Program-made: the position numbers and the translations under genes
Part shown: in pieces, positions 25,055 to 33,229 of the stretch
Numbering within the stretch: position 1 is the first letter of the stretch
How the letters are laid out: every line of letters begins with the position of its first letter
The notes under the pieces: model-generated
The model's input: only the letters and a program-made list of their open reading frames with translations
The model's database searches: none
Told to the model about the DNA's origin: nothing
NCBI RefSeq assembly: GCF_008386495.1
Contig: NZ_VTHJ01000044.1
Span: forward strand, 1,067 to 65,066
Source: Streptomyces tailanensis
Lineage (GTDB): Bacteria > Actinomycetota > Actinomycetes > Streptomycetales > Streptomycetaceae
Reading direction: 5' to 3'
Length of the DNA: 64,000 nt

Positions 25055-25075
25055 CGCGGCCGGTCACGGGGGTAC
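25055..25075 (+). promoter_or_regulatory. SigB-like promoter of the RecQ-like gene
   Basis: GCGT at 25051-25054, 15 bases, then GGGTAC at 25070-25075, 46 bases before the ATG at 25121. It matches GNNT-N14-16-GGGTAC. Confidence 0.55.
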
Positions 25076-25120
25076 CCGGGCCGGGTCTCAGGAGTGCCGG
25101 GCCGTGAAGGGGGCGTCGCG

Positions 25121-26785
25121 ATGGGCGTGCACGACCGGATCATCGAGCTGCGCCGCGTCGCCCGGGAGCGGTTCGGGTGGAGCGACCTGGCCGCCGAGCA
25201 GACGGAGGCGATGGAGGCACTGCTCGAGGGCCGCGACGTGCTGGTCGTCATGCCCACCGGTTCCGGCAAGTCGGCGATCTACCAGGTTCCGACCGTCCTG
25301 CTCGGTGGTCCCACGGTCGTGGTGTAGCCGCTGATCGCCCTGCAGCGCGACCAGGTCACCGGACTGCGGGAGAGCGCGGCGCCGGACGCCGTGGCCGTGA
25401 ACTCGGCACAGCCCCGGTCGGCCACCGAGAGGGGCTGGCGGGCGATCCGGGACGGTGGTGCCGAGTACCTGTTCCTGTCTCCCGAGCAGCTGGCCAAGGA
25501 CAGTGTCGTGGAACAGCTGCGGGAACTGGGTCCTTCGCTGTTCGTCGTGGACGAGGCCCACTGTGTCTCGGCCTGGGGACACGACTTCCGTCCCGACTAC
25601 CTGAATCTGGGCGAGGCCGCCGAACGGCTGGGCCGCCCGCCGGTACTCGCCCCGACGGCGACGGCCGCGGCCCATGTCCGCGCGGACATCGTCGAGTACC
25701 TGCACATGCGCGAGGCTCACGTCGTGACGGCTGGGACCGACCGGCCGACCATCTATCTGGCGGTGCGCACCTTCACCGACGACCCTGCCAAACGTGAGGC
25801 CGTCTCTCGCTGGACGGCCCGAGCGGGCGCCCCGGGCATCCTGTACACCGCCACCCGCAAGGACGCCGAGACGTACGCGGGGCGACTGCGGCAGGACGGA
25901 GTGGACGCGGAGGCGTACCACGCGGGCATGAAGGCGGCCGACCGCCGCCGCATTCACGACGGCTTCATGGCCGGCGCTCCCGCCGTGGTGGTGGCCACCT
26001 CAGCTTTCGGGATGGGCATCGACAAGTCGGACGTACGGTTCGTCGCCCACGCGTCCGTCCCGGAGTCGCTGGACTCCTACTACCAGGAGATCGGGCGCGC
26101 CGGCCGGGACGGGGAGCCGGCCCGCGCGGTGCTGTTCTACCGCCCCGAGGACCTGGGACTGCAGAAGTTCCTCACCGCCCGGGCCCTGGACGACGACGCA
26201 CTGCGCCGGATCATGACCACGCTGCTCGGCCAGAACGCCCCGCAGAGCCGTAGCCGCACGGCGCAGCTGTGCGGCCTGTCGCGCCGGAAGACCAGCGATC
26301 TGCTGAACCTGCTGGAAGAGGCCGGAGCGGTGACCGTCGAGGGCAGGCGCCGTGCAGTCCGGGCCCTGCCTGGCCGCACGGCGGACGAGGCCGCCGAAGA
26401 GGCGGCACGGGTGTTCGAGCGGCGGCGCCGCGTCGACCGCTCGCGCATCGAGATGATGCGCGGCTACGCGGAGACGCCCACCTGCCGCCGCCAGTACCTT
26501 CTGGGCTACTTCGGCGAGCAGCTCGACGCACCGTGCGGGCGGTGCGACGTGTGCGACCGCGAGGACGAGCACCCCGCCACCGGGGCCGGGCACCGCGACG
26601 CCGCTCCCCCGCCCGGGCACGGCGGGCCCTATGCGGCGAACGACCGCGTGCGCCACGCGGAGTGGGGTGCGGGCACCGTGATGCGCACGGAGGAGGACCG
26701 CCTCGTCGTGCTGTTCGAGCAGGTCGGCTACAAGACGCTGTCCCTGACAGCAGTACAGGAGGGCGACTTGCTGACCGGCACCTGA
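25121..26785 (+). pseudogene. recQ: RecQ-family ATP-dependent DNA helicase interrupted by one TAG codon
   Basis: Read through position 25325, this is a 554-codon RecQ-type helicase. Motifs: Walker A MPTGSGKSAIYQ, motif II VVDEAHCVSAWGHDF, motif III APTATAAAH, motif V VATSAFGMGID, motif VI YYQEIGRAGRDG, and a zinc-binding set QYLLGYFGEQ with CGRCDVC. A TAG sits where homologues have Ser in VVVSPLIAL (motif Ia), one base from TCG. Everything before and after is in one frame. Either this is a nonsense pseudogene or a base-call error. The N-terminal product would be 68 residues and inactive. The C-terminal tail (FEQVGYKTLSLTAVQEGDLL) recurs as a fragment at 36.2 kb. Confidence 0.8.
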
Positions 26786-26943
26786 CGTGCCCGGCGACCG
26801 GGCCGGGCCGTGACCGGGCCGAGCAGCAGGTGAAAACACCACAAACGGTGGGCCGCGCCGCGTCGGGGTACCCGCCACTGGACACTGTCGGCAGCCGCTC
26901 GGGCGGACGGGCGTCGCGGCCGGTCTGCGCAGAGGAGAGGTCC

Positions 26944-27618
26944 ATGCCCGAGACGATCAAAGAGCAGACGGTTGAGCAACTGGGCGGCCCGAGCAGCGTG
27001 CTGGCCCGGCAACGCCGTGATCATGCCGAGATGGACAGGTTGATGGACCGCTATTCAACCCTGGCGGACGGCAAGGACCGCGAACGGGTCCTGCAGGAGA
27101 CCGTCCAGCTGGTCTTCAGCCATGCCTTCGCCGAGGAGACCGTGCTGTGGCCGGCCGTCCGGCGCTCGGTCGAGGACGGGCACGAGTTGACCTTGCGGGT
27201 CGAGGAGGAACACCAGCAGATCAACGATCTTGTCGCCGACATCGAACGCCTGAGTCCGGGTTCTCCTCAGCGTGAGGAGAAGGTACGGCGGGTCTTCGTG
27301 CTGATACGGCAGGACATCCGCGACGAGGAGGACCTCGTGCTGCCCCGGCTGCAGGAAGCGCTGCCCGCCGCGCAGCTGCGCCGGCTCGGCACGGCATGGG
27401 ACACGGTGCGACGCAGCGCGCCCACCCACCCCCACCCCGTCATCCCGCGGCGCCCGCCCGGCAACGCGGTCCTGGGTGTGCCGCTCGGTCTCTACGACCG
27501 GCTGCGCGACGCCTTCGGACTGAGCACGCCCATGGCCGCTGCCAAGAAGGTCTTCACCGGGCTCGCCGGGGTTCTGGTATTGCTCGCGGCCGTCGCGATG
27601 CGCCGTAAGCGACGGTGA
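26944..27618 (+). CDS. Hemerythrin-domain protein with C-terminal membrane helix
   Basis: A 224-residue protein. The HHE-type bundle spans about residues 20-150: RRDHAEMDRLMDRY, SHAFAEETVLWPAVR, VEEEHQQINDLVADIE and IRDEEDLVLPRLQ carry the His/Glu ligands. A proline-rich linker (THPHPVIPRRPPGN) follows, and a C-terminal hydrophobic helix VFTGLAGVLVLLAAVAM ends in RRKRR, placing the protein on the inner face of the membrane. ATG 26944 follows AGAGGAGAGG. GGGTAC at 26866-26871 lies 73 bases upstream, with CGGT 16 bases before it, a near-match to the SigB-type pattern. It differs in sequence class from the 22849/24881 pair. Confidence 0.85.
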   Translation: MPETIKEQTVEQLGGPSSVLARQRRDHAEMDRLMDRYSTLADGKDRERVLQETVQLVFSHAFAEETVLWPAVRRSVEDGHELTLRVEEEHQQINDLVADIERLSPGSPQREEKVRRVFVLIRQDIRDEEDLVLPRLQEALPAAQLRRLGTAWDTVRRSAPTHPHPVIPRRPPGNAVLGVPLGLYDRLRDAFGLSTPMAAAKKVFTGLAGVLVLLAAVAMRRKRR

Positions 27619-27700
27619 ACCAACCATGTGCGGCGCTGGGTGCCGAGGGCACCACGGGCAGGCCGTCGACGTCGCACGCATCTTCTGATCGGGAGGCATC

Positions 27701-27964
27701 ATGTCCGTGTGGTCATGGGTCCGCGAACACCTGGGGGGTCGCACGACCGAGCCCTCCGCAGAGGTCCGTTCGGGTCGGTCGGAGGACACGGGCGGTAAGC
27801 CGGACACCGAGGCGGCGGACCGGCACAGCACGACGGGGACGACGCCCAACGACGTCTTCGTGGGCCGGGTCGCGGGCGACGACCCCGGCTACCTGGAGAC
27901 GGGCGTCGAAAAGCGCGCCGAACCGGACACCGGAGAGGGCGACGAGACCACGACATCGACGTAG
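27701..27964 (+). CDS. Small hydrophilic protein of unknown function
   Basis: An 87-residue acidic protein. It starts MSVWSWVREHLGGRT with a short amphipathic stretch, has a Ser/Thr/Asp-rich middle, then NDVFVGRVAGDDPGYLETGV and a Thr-rich end. ATG 27701 has GGGAGG four bases upstream, which with normal codon bias supports it as a real gene. No domain is recognised. It sits between a hemerythrin and a DUF2243 gene in the stress island. Confidence 0.6.
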   Translation: MSVWSWVREHLGGRTTEPSAEVRSGRSEDTGGKPDTEAADRHSTTGTTPNDVFVGRVAGDDPGYLETGVEKRAEPDTGEGDETTTST

Positions 27965-28134
27965 GGAAGACACCGCCCGGCATCGGTGATCGCCCAGCAG
28001 GCGTCCCGGCCGGACGACTGGCCGTCCGCGTGCCGAGTCCGCCCTGTCCTCGCTGTGCCGCCGGCCGAGTGACCGCCGCGATGCCGGTTGGCGCGGGGCG
28101 TGTTCTCCTCTCCCCTGAGGGCCGGTGCACTTGT

Positions 28135-28158
28135 GCTTGGCCCTGCCCTGGCGGGTAC
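28135..28158 (+). promoter_or_regulatory. SigB-like promoter of the DUF2243-CtaG unit
   Basis: GCTT at 28135-28138, 14 bases, GGGTAC at 28153-28158, 53 bases before ATG 28211. Confidence 0.6.
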
Positions 28159-28210
28159 CCGGCGCCGGGCATCCCCAGCCGACGTCGTCGTACAGCGGGA
28201 AGGAAGAGCC

Positions 28211-28702
28211 ATGAGCGACTCCGTCCGGTCCGACACCGCACCGGGCACCGGCTCCGCGACCCGCAGGTCCATGGCCGTCTGCGCGCTGATCGGGGCGGCG
28301 GTCATGGCCTCGGTCGACGAGATCGTCTTCCATCAGATCCTGGGGTGGCACCACTTCTACGATCGTTCCACCTCCGGCGTGGGCCTGCTGTCCGACGGCC
28401 TGCTGCACACCGCCGAACTGCTTGCTCTGGTCGCGGGGTTCTTCCTCTACGCCGATCTGCGCCGCCGCAGGGCCCTGGTGCCGGCCCACGCCTGGTCGGG
28501 CTTCTTCCTCGGACTGGGCGTCTTCCAGCTGTTCGACGGGGTCGTGGACCACAAACTGCTGCGCCTGCACCAGATCCGCTACGGGGTGGACGTCACCCCG
28601 TACGACTGGGCGTGGAACATCGCCGGCCTGGTCCTGCTGCTCATCGGCGTGATCCTGGCCCTGCGTGCGGCCCGCCGCAGCGGGGCCGGGCCGGCGTCGT
28701 GA
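28211..28702 (+). CDS. DUF2243 membrane protein
   Basis: A 163-residue protein with four hydrophobic helices, matching the DUF2243 family. Conserved His and acidic residues at helix ends are visible (DEIVFHQILGWHHFY, then GLLHTAELLALVAGFF, QLFDGVVDHKLLRLHQI), suggesting metal or heme contact. In actinobacteria it often precedes a CtaG-like gene, as here: the CtaG GTG overlaps its TGA (GTGA at 28699-28702). ATG 28211 has a GGAAGGAAG ribosome binding site. Function unknown, probably linked to cytochrome oxidase biogenesis through its partner. Confidence 0.85.
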   Translation: MSDSVRSDTAPGTGSATRRSMAVCALIGAAVMASVDEIVFHQILGWHHFYDRSTSGVGLLSDGLLHTAELLALVAGFFLYADLRRRRALVPAHAWSGFFLGLGVFQLFDGVVDHKLLRLHQIRYGVDVTPYDWAWNIAGLVLLLIGVILALRAARRSGAGPAS

Positions 28703-29832
28703 CACTCGCGCACGTCCACCCCGGCCCGGCCACCGGACCCGGGACGGGCCAGCTGCTCACCGTCGTGGCCGCGCTGCTGGTGGCGGTGGCGTATCTGCTG
28801 GCCGCGGGGCGTCTGCGGCGCCGCGGGGATGCCTGGCCCCGATGGCGGGATGTGTCGTTCACCGCCGGGGGCATCGGTACGGCCTGGGCGTCGGGGGGAA
28901 CTGTGCCGGGAGGACCGTTCACCGGGCACATGATCCAGCACCTCGTCGTCGGCATGGCCGCCCCGCTGCTGTTCGTCGCGGCCCACCCCCTCACCCTCGC
29001 CCTGCGAGCCCTCAGGCACGGCCGGGCACGACGACGCCTGCTGGTTCTCGCGCGATCCCGTCCCGTCGGCTGGCTCGTCCTCCCACCGCTGGCGGCCCTG
29101 TTGGACGTCGGCGGCCTCTGGCTGCTGTATCGGACGGACCTGTTCGCGACCATTCGGCACCAGCCGCTGCTGCACGGCGTGGTGCACGCCCACATGCTGG
29201 CGGCAGGGCTCGTGTTCACCTTCGCCGTGTGCCAACTCGATCCGGTGCGCCGTCGCTGGAGTGTCGCCGTACGTGGTGCCACCTTGCTGGCCGCCGGCGC
29301 CGCGCACGCGGTGCTCGCCAAGACCCTGTATGCATTTCCGCCGCCCGGCACCGACTTCGCTGCTGCCGACCTACACAGCGGCGTCCAGTGGATGTACTAC
29401 GGCGGCGATGTGGTGGATGCGGCCTTGGCGGTGGTGCTGGGGGTGGGCTGGTACACGGCCGGCGGACGTGCCCGTGCCCGTCGCACCCGACGTGGAGCTG
29501 CCCGGACCGGCTCCAAACAGAGGTTGACCAGTGCAGCCGGGGCACTCGGTGACCGTCGGCAGGGCGCCAGTACGGCGACATCCGCAATCTGTTCGAAGCT
29601 GGGGCTTCAACTACATCGAGAACGTGGACGGCAAGGCAGATACGGGCAACGCGAACGCCGATCCCGACCTGAGGATCGTTCCGGACAGGTACAGCAAGGA
29701 TTTCCCCGAAGGCGCCGAAGGTGTCTACGACGTGGGCGTCCCCAGCACCCGCAACCCGCAGACCGGCAATCCCGGCCCGACGCTGTGGCTACCGATGGGC
29801 GAGAAGGTCCGGTTCGTCCTGTCCTCGCGTGA
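28699..29832 (+). CDS. CtaG-like cytochrome c oxidase assembly membrane protein, abnormal C-terminus
   Basis: From GTG 28699 the protein has seven or so hydrophobic segments and caa3-type CtaG motifs: GHMIQHLVVGMAAPLLFVAA, the HAHMLAAGLVFTFAVCQLDP stretch and WMYYGGDVVDAALAVVLGVG. Family members help load copper into cytochrome c oxidase. The natural protein probably ended near 29520, just after the last helix and a basic tail (RARARRTRRG). Beyond that the frame reads antiphase through a cytochrome oxidase subunit II fragment to 29832, an Arg-rich tail without homology. The core appears intact, so the product may still function. Confidence 0.75.
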   Translation: MTLAHVHPGPATGPGTGQLLTVVAALLVAVAYLLAAGRLRRRGDAWPRWRDVSFTAGGIGTAWASGGTVPGGPFTGHMIQHLVVGMAAPLLFVAAHPLTLALRALRHGRARRRLLVLARSRPVGWLVLPPLAALLDVGGLWLLYRTDLFATIRHQPLLHGVVHAHMLAAGLVFTFAVCQLDPVRRRWSVAVRGATLLAAGAAHAVLAKTLYAFPPPGTDFAAADLHSGVQWMYYGGDVVDAALAVVLGVGWYTAGGRARARRTRRGAARTGSKQRLTSAAGALGDRRQGASTATSAICSKLGLQLHRERGRQGRYGQRERRSRPEDRSGQVQQGFPRRRRRCLRRGRPQHPQPADRQSRPDAVATDGREGPVRPVLA

Positions 29833-30124
29833 CGTCATCCATTCTTTCTGGGTGTTGCCGTTCCTGATGAAGCAGGACGTTTTCCCGGGCCACAATGTCA
29901 ATGCCTTCGAGGTGACCCCCAACCACGAAGGCACCTTCCGGGGGAAGTGCGCCGAACTTTGCGGCGTCGACCACGCCCGGATGCTGTTCAACGTCAAAGT
30001 CGTCACCCCTGATCGCTATCAGCAGCACCTCAAGGAACTGGCCGCCCAGGGGCAGCGCGGCTTCATTCCGGCAGGCATCGACATCACCGATCCGGCCAGA
30101 AACGCTGAGCCACGCAAACTGTAA
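29531..30124 (+). pseudogene. Cytochrome c oxidase subunit II, CuA domain only
   Basis: The frame gives the extramembrane CuA domain of CoxII: SWGFNYIENVDG, VIHSFWVLPFLMKQ, the copper loop CAELCGVDHARM, and a C-terminal IPAGIDITDPARN. All visible CuA ligands (His in VIHSF, two Cys, His, Met) are present. The two N-terminal transmembrane helices are missing: the sequence starts just before the domain, joined to the CtaG tail. A GTG at 29531 opens the frame but no ribosome binding site is seen. It is thus a truncated gene that at most could give a soluble cytoplasmic CuA domain. No CoxI gene is present nearby. Confidence 0.7.
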
Positions 30125-30192
30125 GGACCCCGGGCATGAGCAATGCCACGGCCGTGCCGGGCGGTTGCTGAAGCAGGCAGAGCAAGGTGTGC

Positions 30193-30305
30193 TCACTCCA
30201 GCTCGCTGTGCACGTCGCTGAGGCGGAGAGTCTCGGCCGGCTTCGCCGCTCGGGGAACTCTGCGGCGACGGCCCCGCGCAGGCCGTCAACGAGCCAGCGC
30301 CTCAT
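30193..30305 (-). pseudogene. Small frameshifted ORF
   Basis: The minus strand reads MRRWLVDGLRGAVAAEFPER and, after a one-base shift, AKPAETLRLSDVHSELE then a stop. Together they would make a plausible 37-residue acidic peptide, but I do not recognise a family. It lies upstream of nothing in particular, between the CuA fragment and a convergent membrane protein gene. Confidence 0.25.
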
Positions 30306-30335
30306 CAGCCAGGCATCGGCGCCACGCGGCGTTGA

Positions 30336-30902
30336 TCAGCCGTGGTGTCGAGCGAAATGTCCGGCTTCAACAAGACGGCGGTTCCACCAGCCGGGGCGGG
30401 CTGCCGCGATCGCCTTCAGCCGGCGGTGTTCCGCACGCTGGGCGGCGACGAGGAGGGGAACCAGCGCAGGAGTCAGCAGCGGCAGGCGTCGCGGAGCGGA
30501 TTCGTTCTCTAGGAGCAAGGCTGCCACGGCCGCGGTACCGGAGACGTAGAGGATCGGGTTGTAGTACGGCATGAGCCGCGGGCCAAGCCCTTCGCAGTCC
30601 GTGAGCCACGGAAGACCCAGCCGCGTCCGCCTGCGCGGCCAGCCCGTCAGGTGGGCGATCACCGCAGCCAGGCTCACGCTGTTGAGCACGGCGAAGGCCG
30701 GATCGTCCTGCGAGGGCCGGGTGCCCCCCGCCCGCCAGGCCGTTGCCGTACCGACGGCCCACGCGGTCGCAGCGGTGAATGGTCCGAGAAGGGACGCCAA
30801 GGGCATCCCGACGCCTGCGGCCAGTTCGAAGAAGGCGTGTGTGGCCGTCGCGGCTGCGGTGACCTTGGTCAGGGGCCGCCGTCGGCGCGCCGTCCGGTTC
30901 AT
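30336..30902 (-). CDS. Predicted membrane protein, unknown function
   Basis: A 188-residue protein with three to four hydrophobic segments: THAFFELAAGVGMPLASLLG, AVLNSVSLAAVIAHLTGWP, and YVSGTAAVAALLL with LLTPALVPLLVAA. A basic N-terminus (NRTARRRR) should stay inside. No domain is recognised. ATG 30902 is preceded by GGAGGAGG with nine bases spacing. A SigB-type promoter match (GGGT-N16-GGGTAC, minus strand) is 130 bases upstream. Confidence 0.65.
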   Translation of the reverse strand: MNRTARRRRPLTKVTAAATATHAFFELAAGVGMPLASLLGPFTAATAWAVGTATAWRAGGTRPSQDDPAFAVLNSVSLAAVIAHLTGWPRRRTRLGLPWLTDCEGLGPRLMPYYNPILYVSGTAAVAALLLENESAPRRLPLLTPALVPLLVAAQRAEHRRLKAIAAARPGWWNRRLVEAGHFARHHG

Positions 30903-31031
30903 CGCCGTCGCCTCCTCCGCCTCCGGGCGTTCCGCCTGCTGTCCTGCTCATGGCCGCCCTGGTGCGGGCGGCATCGGCTCCGACGGTGTGGGTCGCACCG
31001 GCTCGCTGCCCTGGTGTCGTTGCCGTCGCGA

Positions 31032-31057
31032 GTACCCAGAGCCGCGCGTCGCCACCC
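31032..31057 (-). promoter_or_regulatory. SigB-like promoter in the 30903-31263 intergenic region
   Basis: On the minus strand GGGT (31054-31057), 16 bases, GGGTAC (31032-31037). It points at the membrane protein gene starting at 30902. The rest of this 360-bp intergenic stretch shows no gene. Confidence 0.55.
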
Positions 31058-31263
31058 ACTGGCCCTCGCGTGTATACCCGGCGGCTGATGATCGCGGGAT
31101 CTACCGCATGCGTTGGCGCGCGGCGCCGGGTCAGCACCGGGCGTACGGTGGACCGGCGGAGCGTCGAAGCGTTCTGCGGGGAGGGGGGTCACCGCGCGCC
31201 TGCCTCGGCCGTCGACCGGTTCGGCAGGCAGCCACCACAGCGAGCGCTGGAGGGCCGGTTCCG

Positions 31264-32022
31264 ATGGCCACGCCGGTTATGGACAAGGCGGAGCAGACTT
31301 CCGCTGCATTCCCGTACATCACGGTCACCTTCCGGATCCGCCGGTTCAACCCGGAGGGCTCCGCGGGGGCGACCTGGCAGGACTTCCTGGTCGAGATCGA
31401 TCCGAAGGAGCGCGTCCTCGACGGTCTGCACAAGATCAAGTGGGAGCAGGACGGCTCGCTGACCTTCCGCCGTTCCTGCGCGCACGGCATCTGCGGGTCG
31501 GATGCCATGCGGATCAACGGCCGCAACCGGCTGGCGTGCAAGACACTGATCAAGGACATCAACCCGGGCAAGCCCATCACAGTCGAGCCCATCAAGGGCC
31601 TGACCGTGCTGAAGGACCTGGTCGTGGACATGGAGCCGTTCTTCCAGGGCTACCGGGACGTGATGCCGTTCCTCATCACGACTGGCAACGAGCCCACCCG
31701 GGAGCGCATCCAGTCCGCGGAGGATCGGGAGCGCTTCGACGACACGACCAAGTGCATCCTGTGCGCCGCGTGCACATCGTCGTGCCCGATCTTCTGGACC
31801 GACGGGCAGTACTTCGGTCCGGCGGCGATCGTCAACGCGCACCGCTTCATCTTCGACAGCCGGGACGAGGGCGGTGAGCAGCGACTGGAGATCCTGAACG
31901 GAAATGACGGCGTGTGGCGCTGCCGCACAATCTTCAACTGCACCGACGTGTGTCCGCGTGGCATCGCCATCACGAAGGCGATCCAGGAAGTGAAGCGGGC
32001 ACTGATCACACGCCGCATCTGA
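31264..32022 (+). CDS. sdhB: Succinate dehydrogenase/fumarate reductase iron-sulfur subunit
   Basis: A 252-residue SdhB/FrdB. The N-terminal ferredoxin domain has the [2Fe-2S] ligands in RRSCAHGICGSDAMRING and RLACKTLI. The C-terminal domain has CILCAACTSSCPIFW and CRTIFNCTDVCPRGIAI for the [4Fe-4S] and [3Fe-4S] clusters. It would pass electrons from a flavoprotein SdhA to quinone. No sdhA or membrane anchor gene is within reach on either side, so it is an orphan that must pair with subunits encoded elsewhere or be a relic. ATG 31264 has GGAGGG about 20 bases upstream, which is distant. Sequence is complete and normal in length. Confidence 0.9.
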   Translation: MATPVMDKAEQTSAAFPYITVTFRIRRFNPEGSAGATWQDFLVEIDPKERVLDGLHKIKWEQDGSLTFRRSCAHGICGSDAMRINGRNRLACKTLIKDINPGKPITVEPIKGLTVLKDLVVDMEPFFQGYRDVMPFLITTGNEPTRERIQSAEDRERFDDTTKCILCAACTSSCPIFWTDGQYFGPAAIVNAHRFIFDSRDEGGEQRLEILNGNDGVWRCRTIFNCTDVCPRGIAITKAIQEVKRALITRRI

Positions 32023-32182
32023 CCGGCAGCGCGCCGACGCCGCCTGCTAGGGCTGGGCGAGGACCCATTCGGCTGCGCTGGTACCTGCGCTGGGGGCTTT
32101 CCAGCCGACTCGGTGTCGGTACGTGTGGCCGGTGACGGGCGCTTTCACGTGCTGCCGTTGATGCAGCCGGCGATGAGCGCCG

Positions 32183-33229
32183 TCACGTGCCACTGTCTCT
32201 GTGGGTCGGTCCGTCAGCCTGTTCGGCCGGCTGGGGATGGTCGCGTTGGAAGGTGGCGTACAGCCACCACAGGGACGGCAGCAGGAGGACTGCTCCGACG
32301 GCCAGGGAGATCAGGCTGGCCGACAGGACGGTGTCGGTGGCGGCGGCGTCCTGGAGTGTGACGCCGGGCAGCAGCCGGGGGTACTGGGCGATTCCCCAGC
32401 CCCACAGCAGGCCGACGACGGCCAGGGCGGCTGTCAGCCGCACGGCCAAAAGGTGCCGGCCCCACATTAGCAGCGCCAGGGAGACCAGCCCCGATGCCAC
32501 GGAGAGGATCAACAGGGGCAAGGCACTGCCGGAGGTGAGTTCGGAGTGGAGCGCGGGTGCGTCGGCGTGCAGGACGACGAGCCCTGCCGCGGACAGGACA
32601 CCGACGACGAAGCCGGTGACCAGTGCGCGGCGGCGGAACGCTTCGGTCAGCGGCGCATCACCGGCTCGCTGGGCGTCTCGGGTGAGATAGACCGCGGCGA
32701 GGTAGGCGGCGGTTCCCACCGCGAGAGCCCCGCTGATCAGCGAGGTCAGGTTGAGCCAGCTGGATACGGTGCCGCCTTGGGTGATGCCTGCGGGGACCCG
32801 GCCGGAGGCCACCGCGCCCGCCACGGTGCCCAGGAAGAAGGGCGTGGCCAGGGAGGAGAAGGCGAAGGTGGCGCCGAAGAGGCGTTGCTGCCAGATCTCG
32901 ACGCTGACCTTGCGGAAGGCGAAGGCCGCACCGCGGGCGATGATCCCCAGGGCGGCCAGGGTCAGCGGAATGTAGAGAGTGGAGGCGATGGCGGCGAAGA
33001 CGGGCGGGATGCCGGTCCACAGCAGCACGATGACGAAGATCAGCCAGACGTGGTTGGCCTCCCATACGGGACCGATGGAGTGCTCCACCAGGTCGCGCTG
33101 GGGCCTGCCGCGTCGGGTGGTTCCGGCGAGCAGGTCCCATACCCCGCCGCCGAAGTCGGCGCCGCCGAACAACACGTAGGCAGTCAGACCGATCCACAGC
33201 ACCGCCAGCATGGCCTCGGGCAGCGACAT
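32183..33229 (-). CDS. cydB: Cytochrome bd oxidase subunit II, in frame with cydA
   Basis: A 348-residue CydB-like protein with eight to nine transmembrane segments. Characteristic stretches are VLFGGADFGGGVWDLLAG, HSIGPVWEANHVWLIFVIVL and WTGIPPVFAAIASTLYIPLT. Subunit II forms the quinol oxidase core with CydA and helps place hemes. ATG 33229 has AAGGGA six bases upstream and is a sensible independent start. However, no stop codon separates it from cydA: the upstream frame runs straight through KVVRDAERKGPVMSLPEAM. A fused CydAB is therefore possible in addition to separate CydB. No cydDC genes are nearby. Confidence 0.85.
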   Translation of the reverse strand: MSLPEAMLAVLWIGLTAYVLFGGADFGGGVWDLLAGTTRRGRPQRDLVEHSIGPVWEANHVWLIFVIVLLWTGIPPVFAAIASTLYIPLTLAALGIIARGAAFAFRKVSVEIWQQRLFGATFAFSSLATPFFLGTVAGAVASGRVPAGITQGGTVSSWLNLTSLISGALAVGTAAYLAAVYLTRDAQRAGDAPLTEAFRRRALVTGFVVGVLSAAGLVVLHADAPALHSELTSGSALPLLILSVASGLVSLALLMWGRHLLAVRLTAALAVVGLLWGWGIAQYPRLLPGVTLQDAAATDTVLSASLISLAVGAVLLLPSLWWLYATFQRDHPQPAEQADGPTHRDSGT

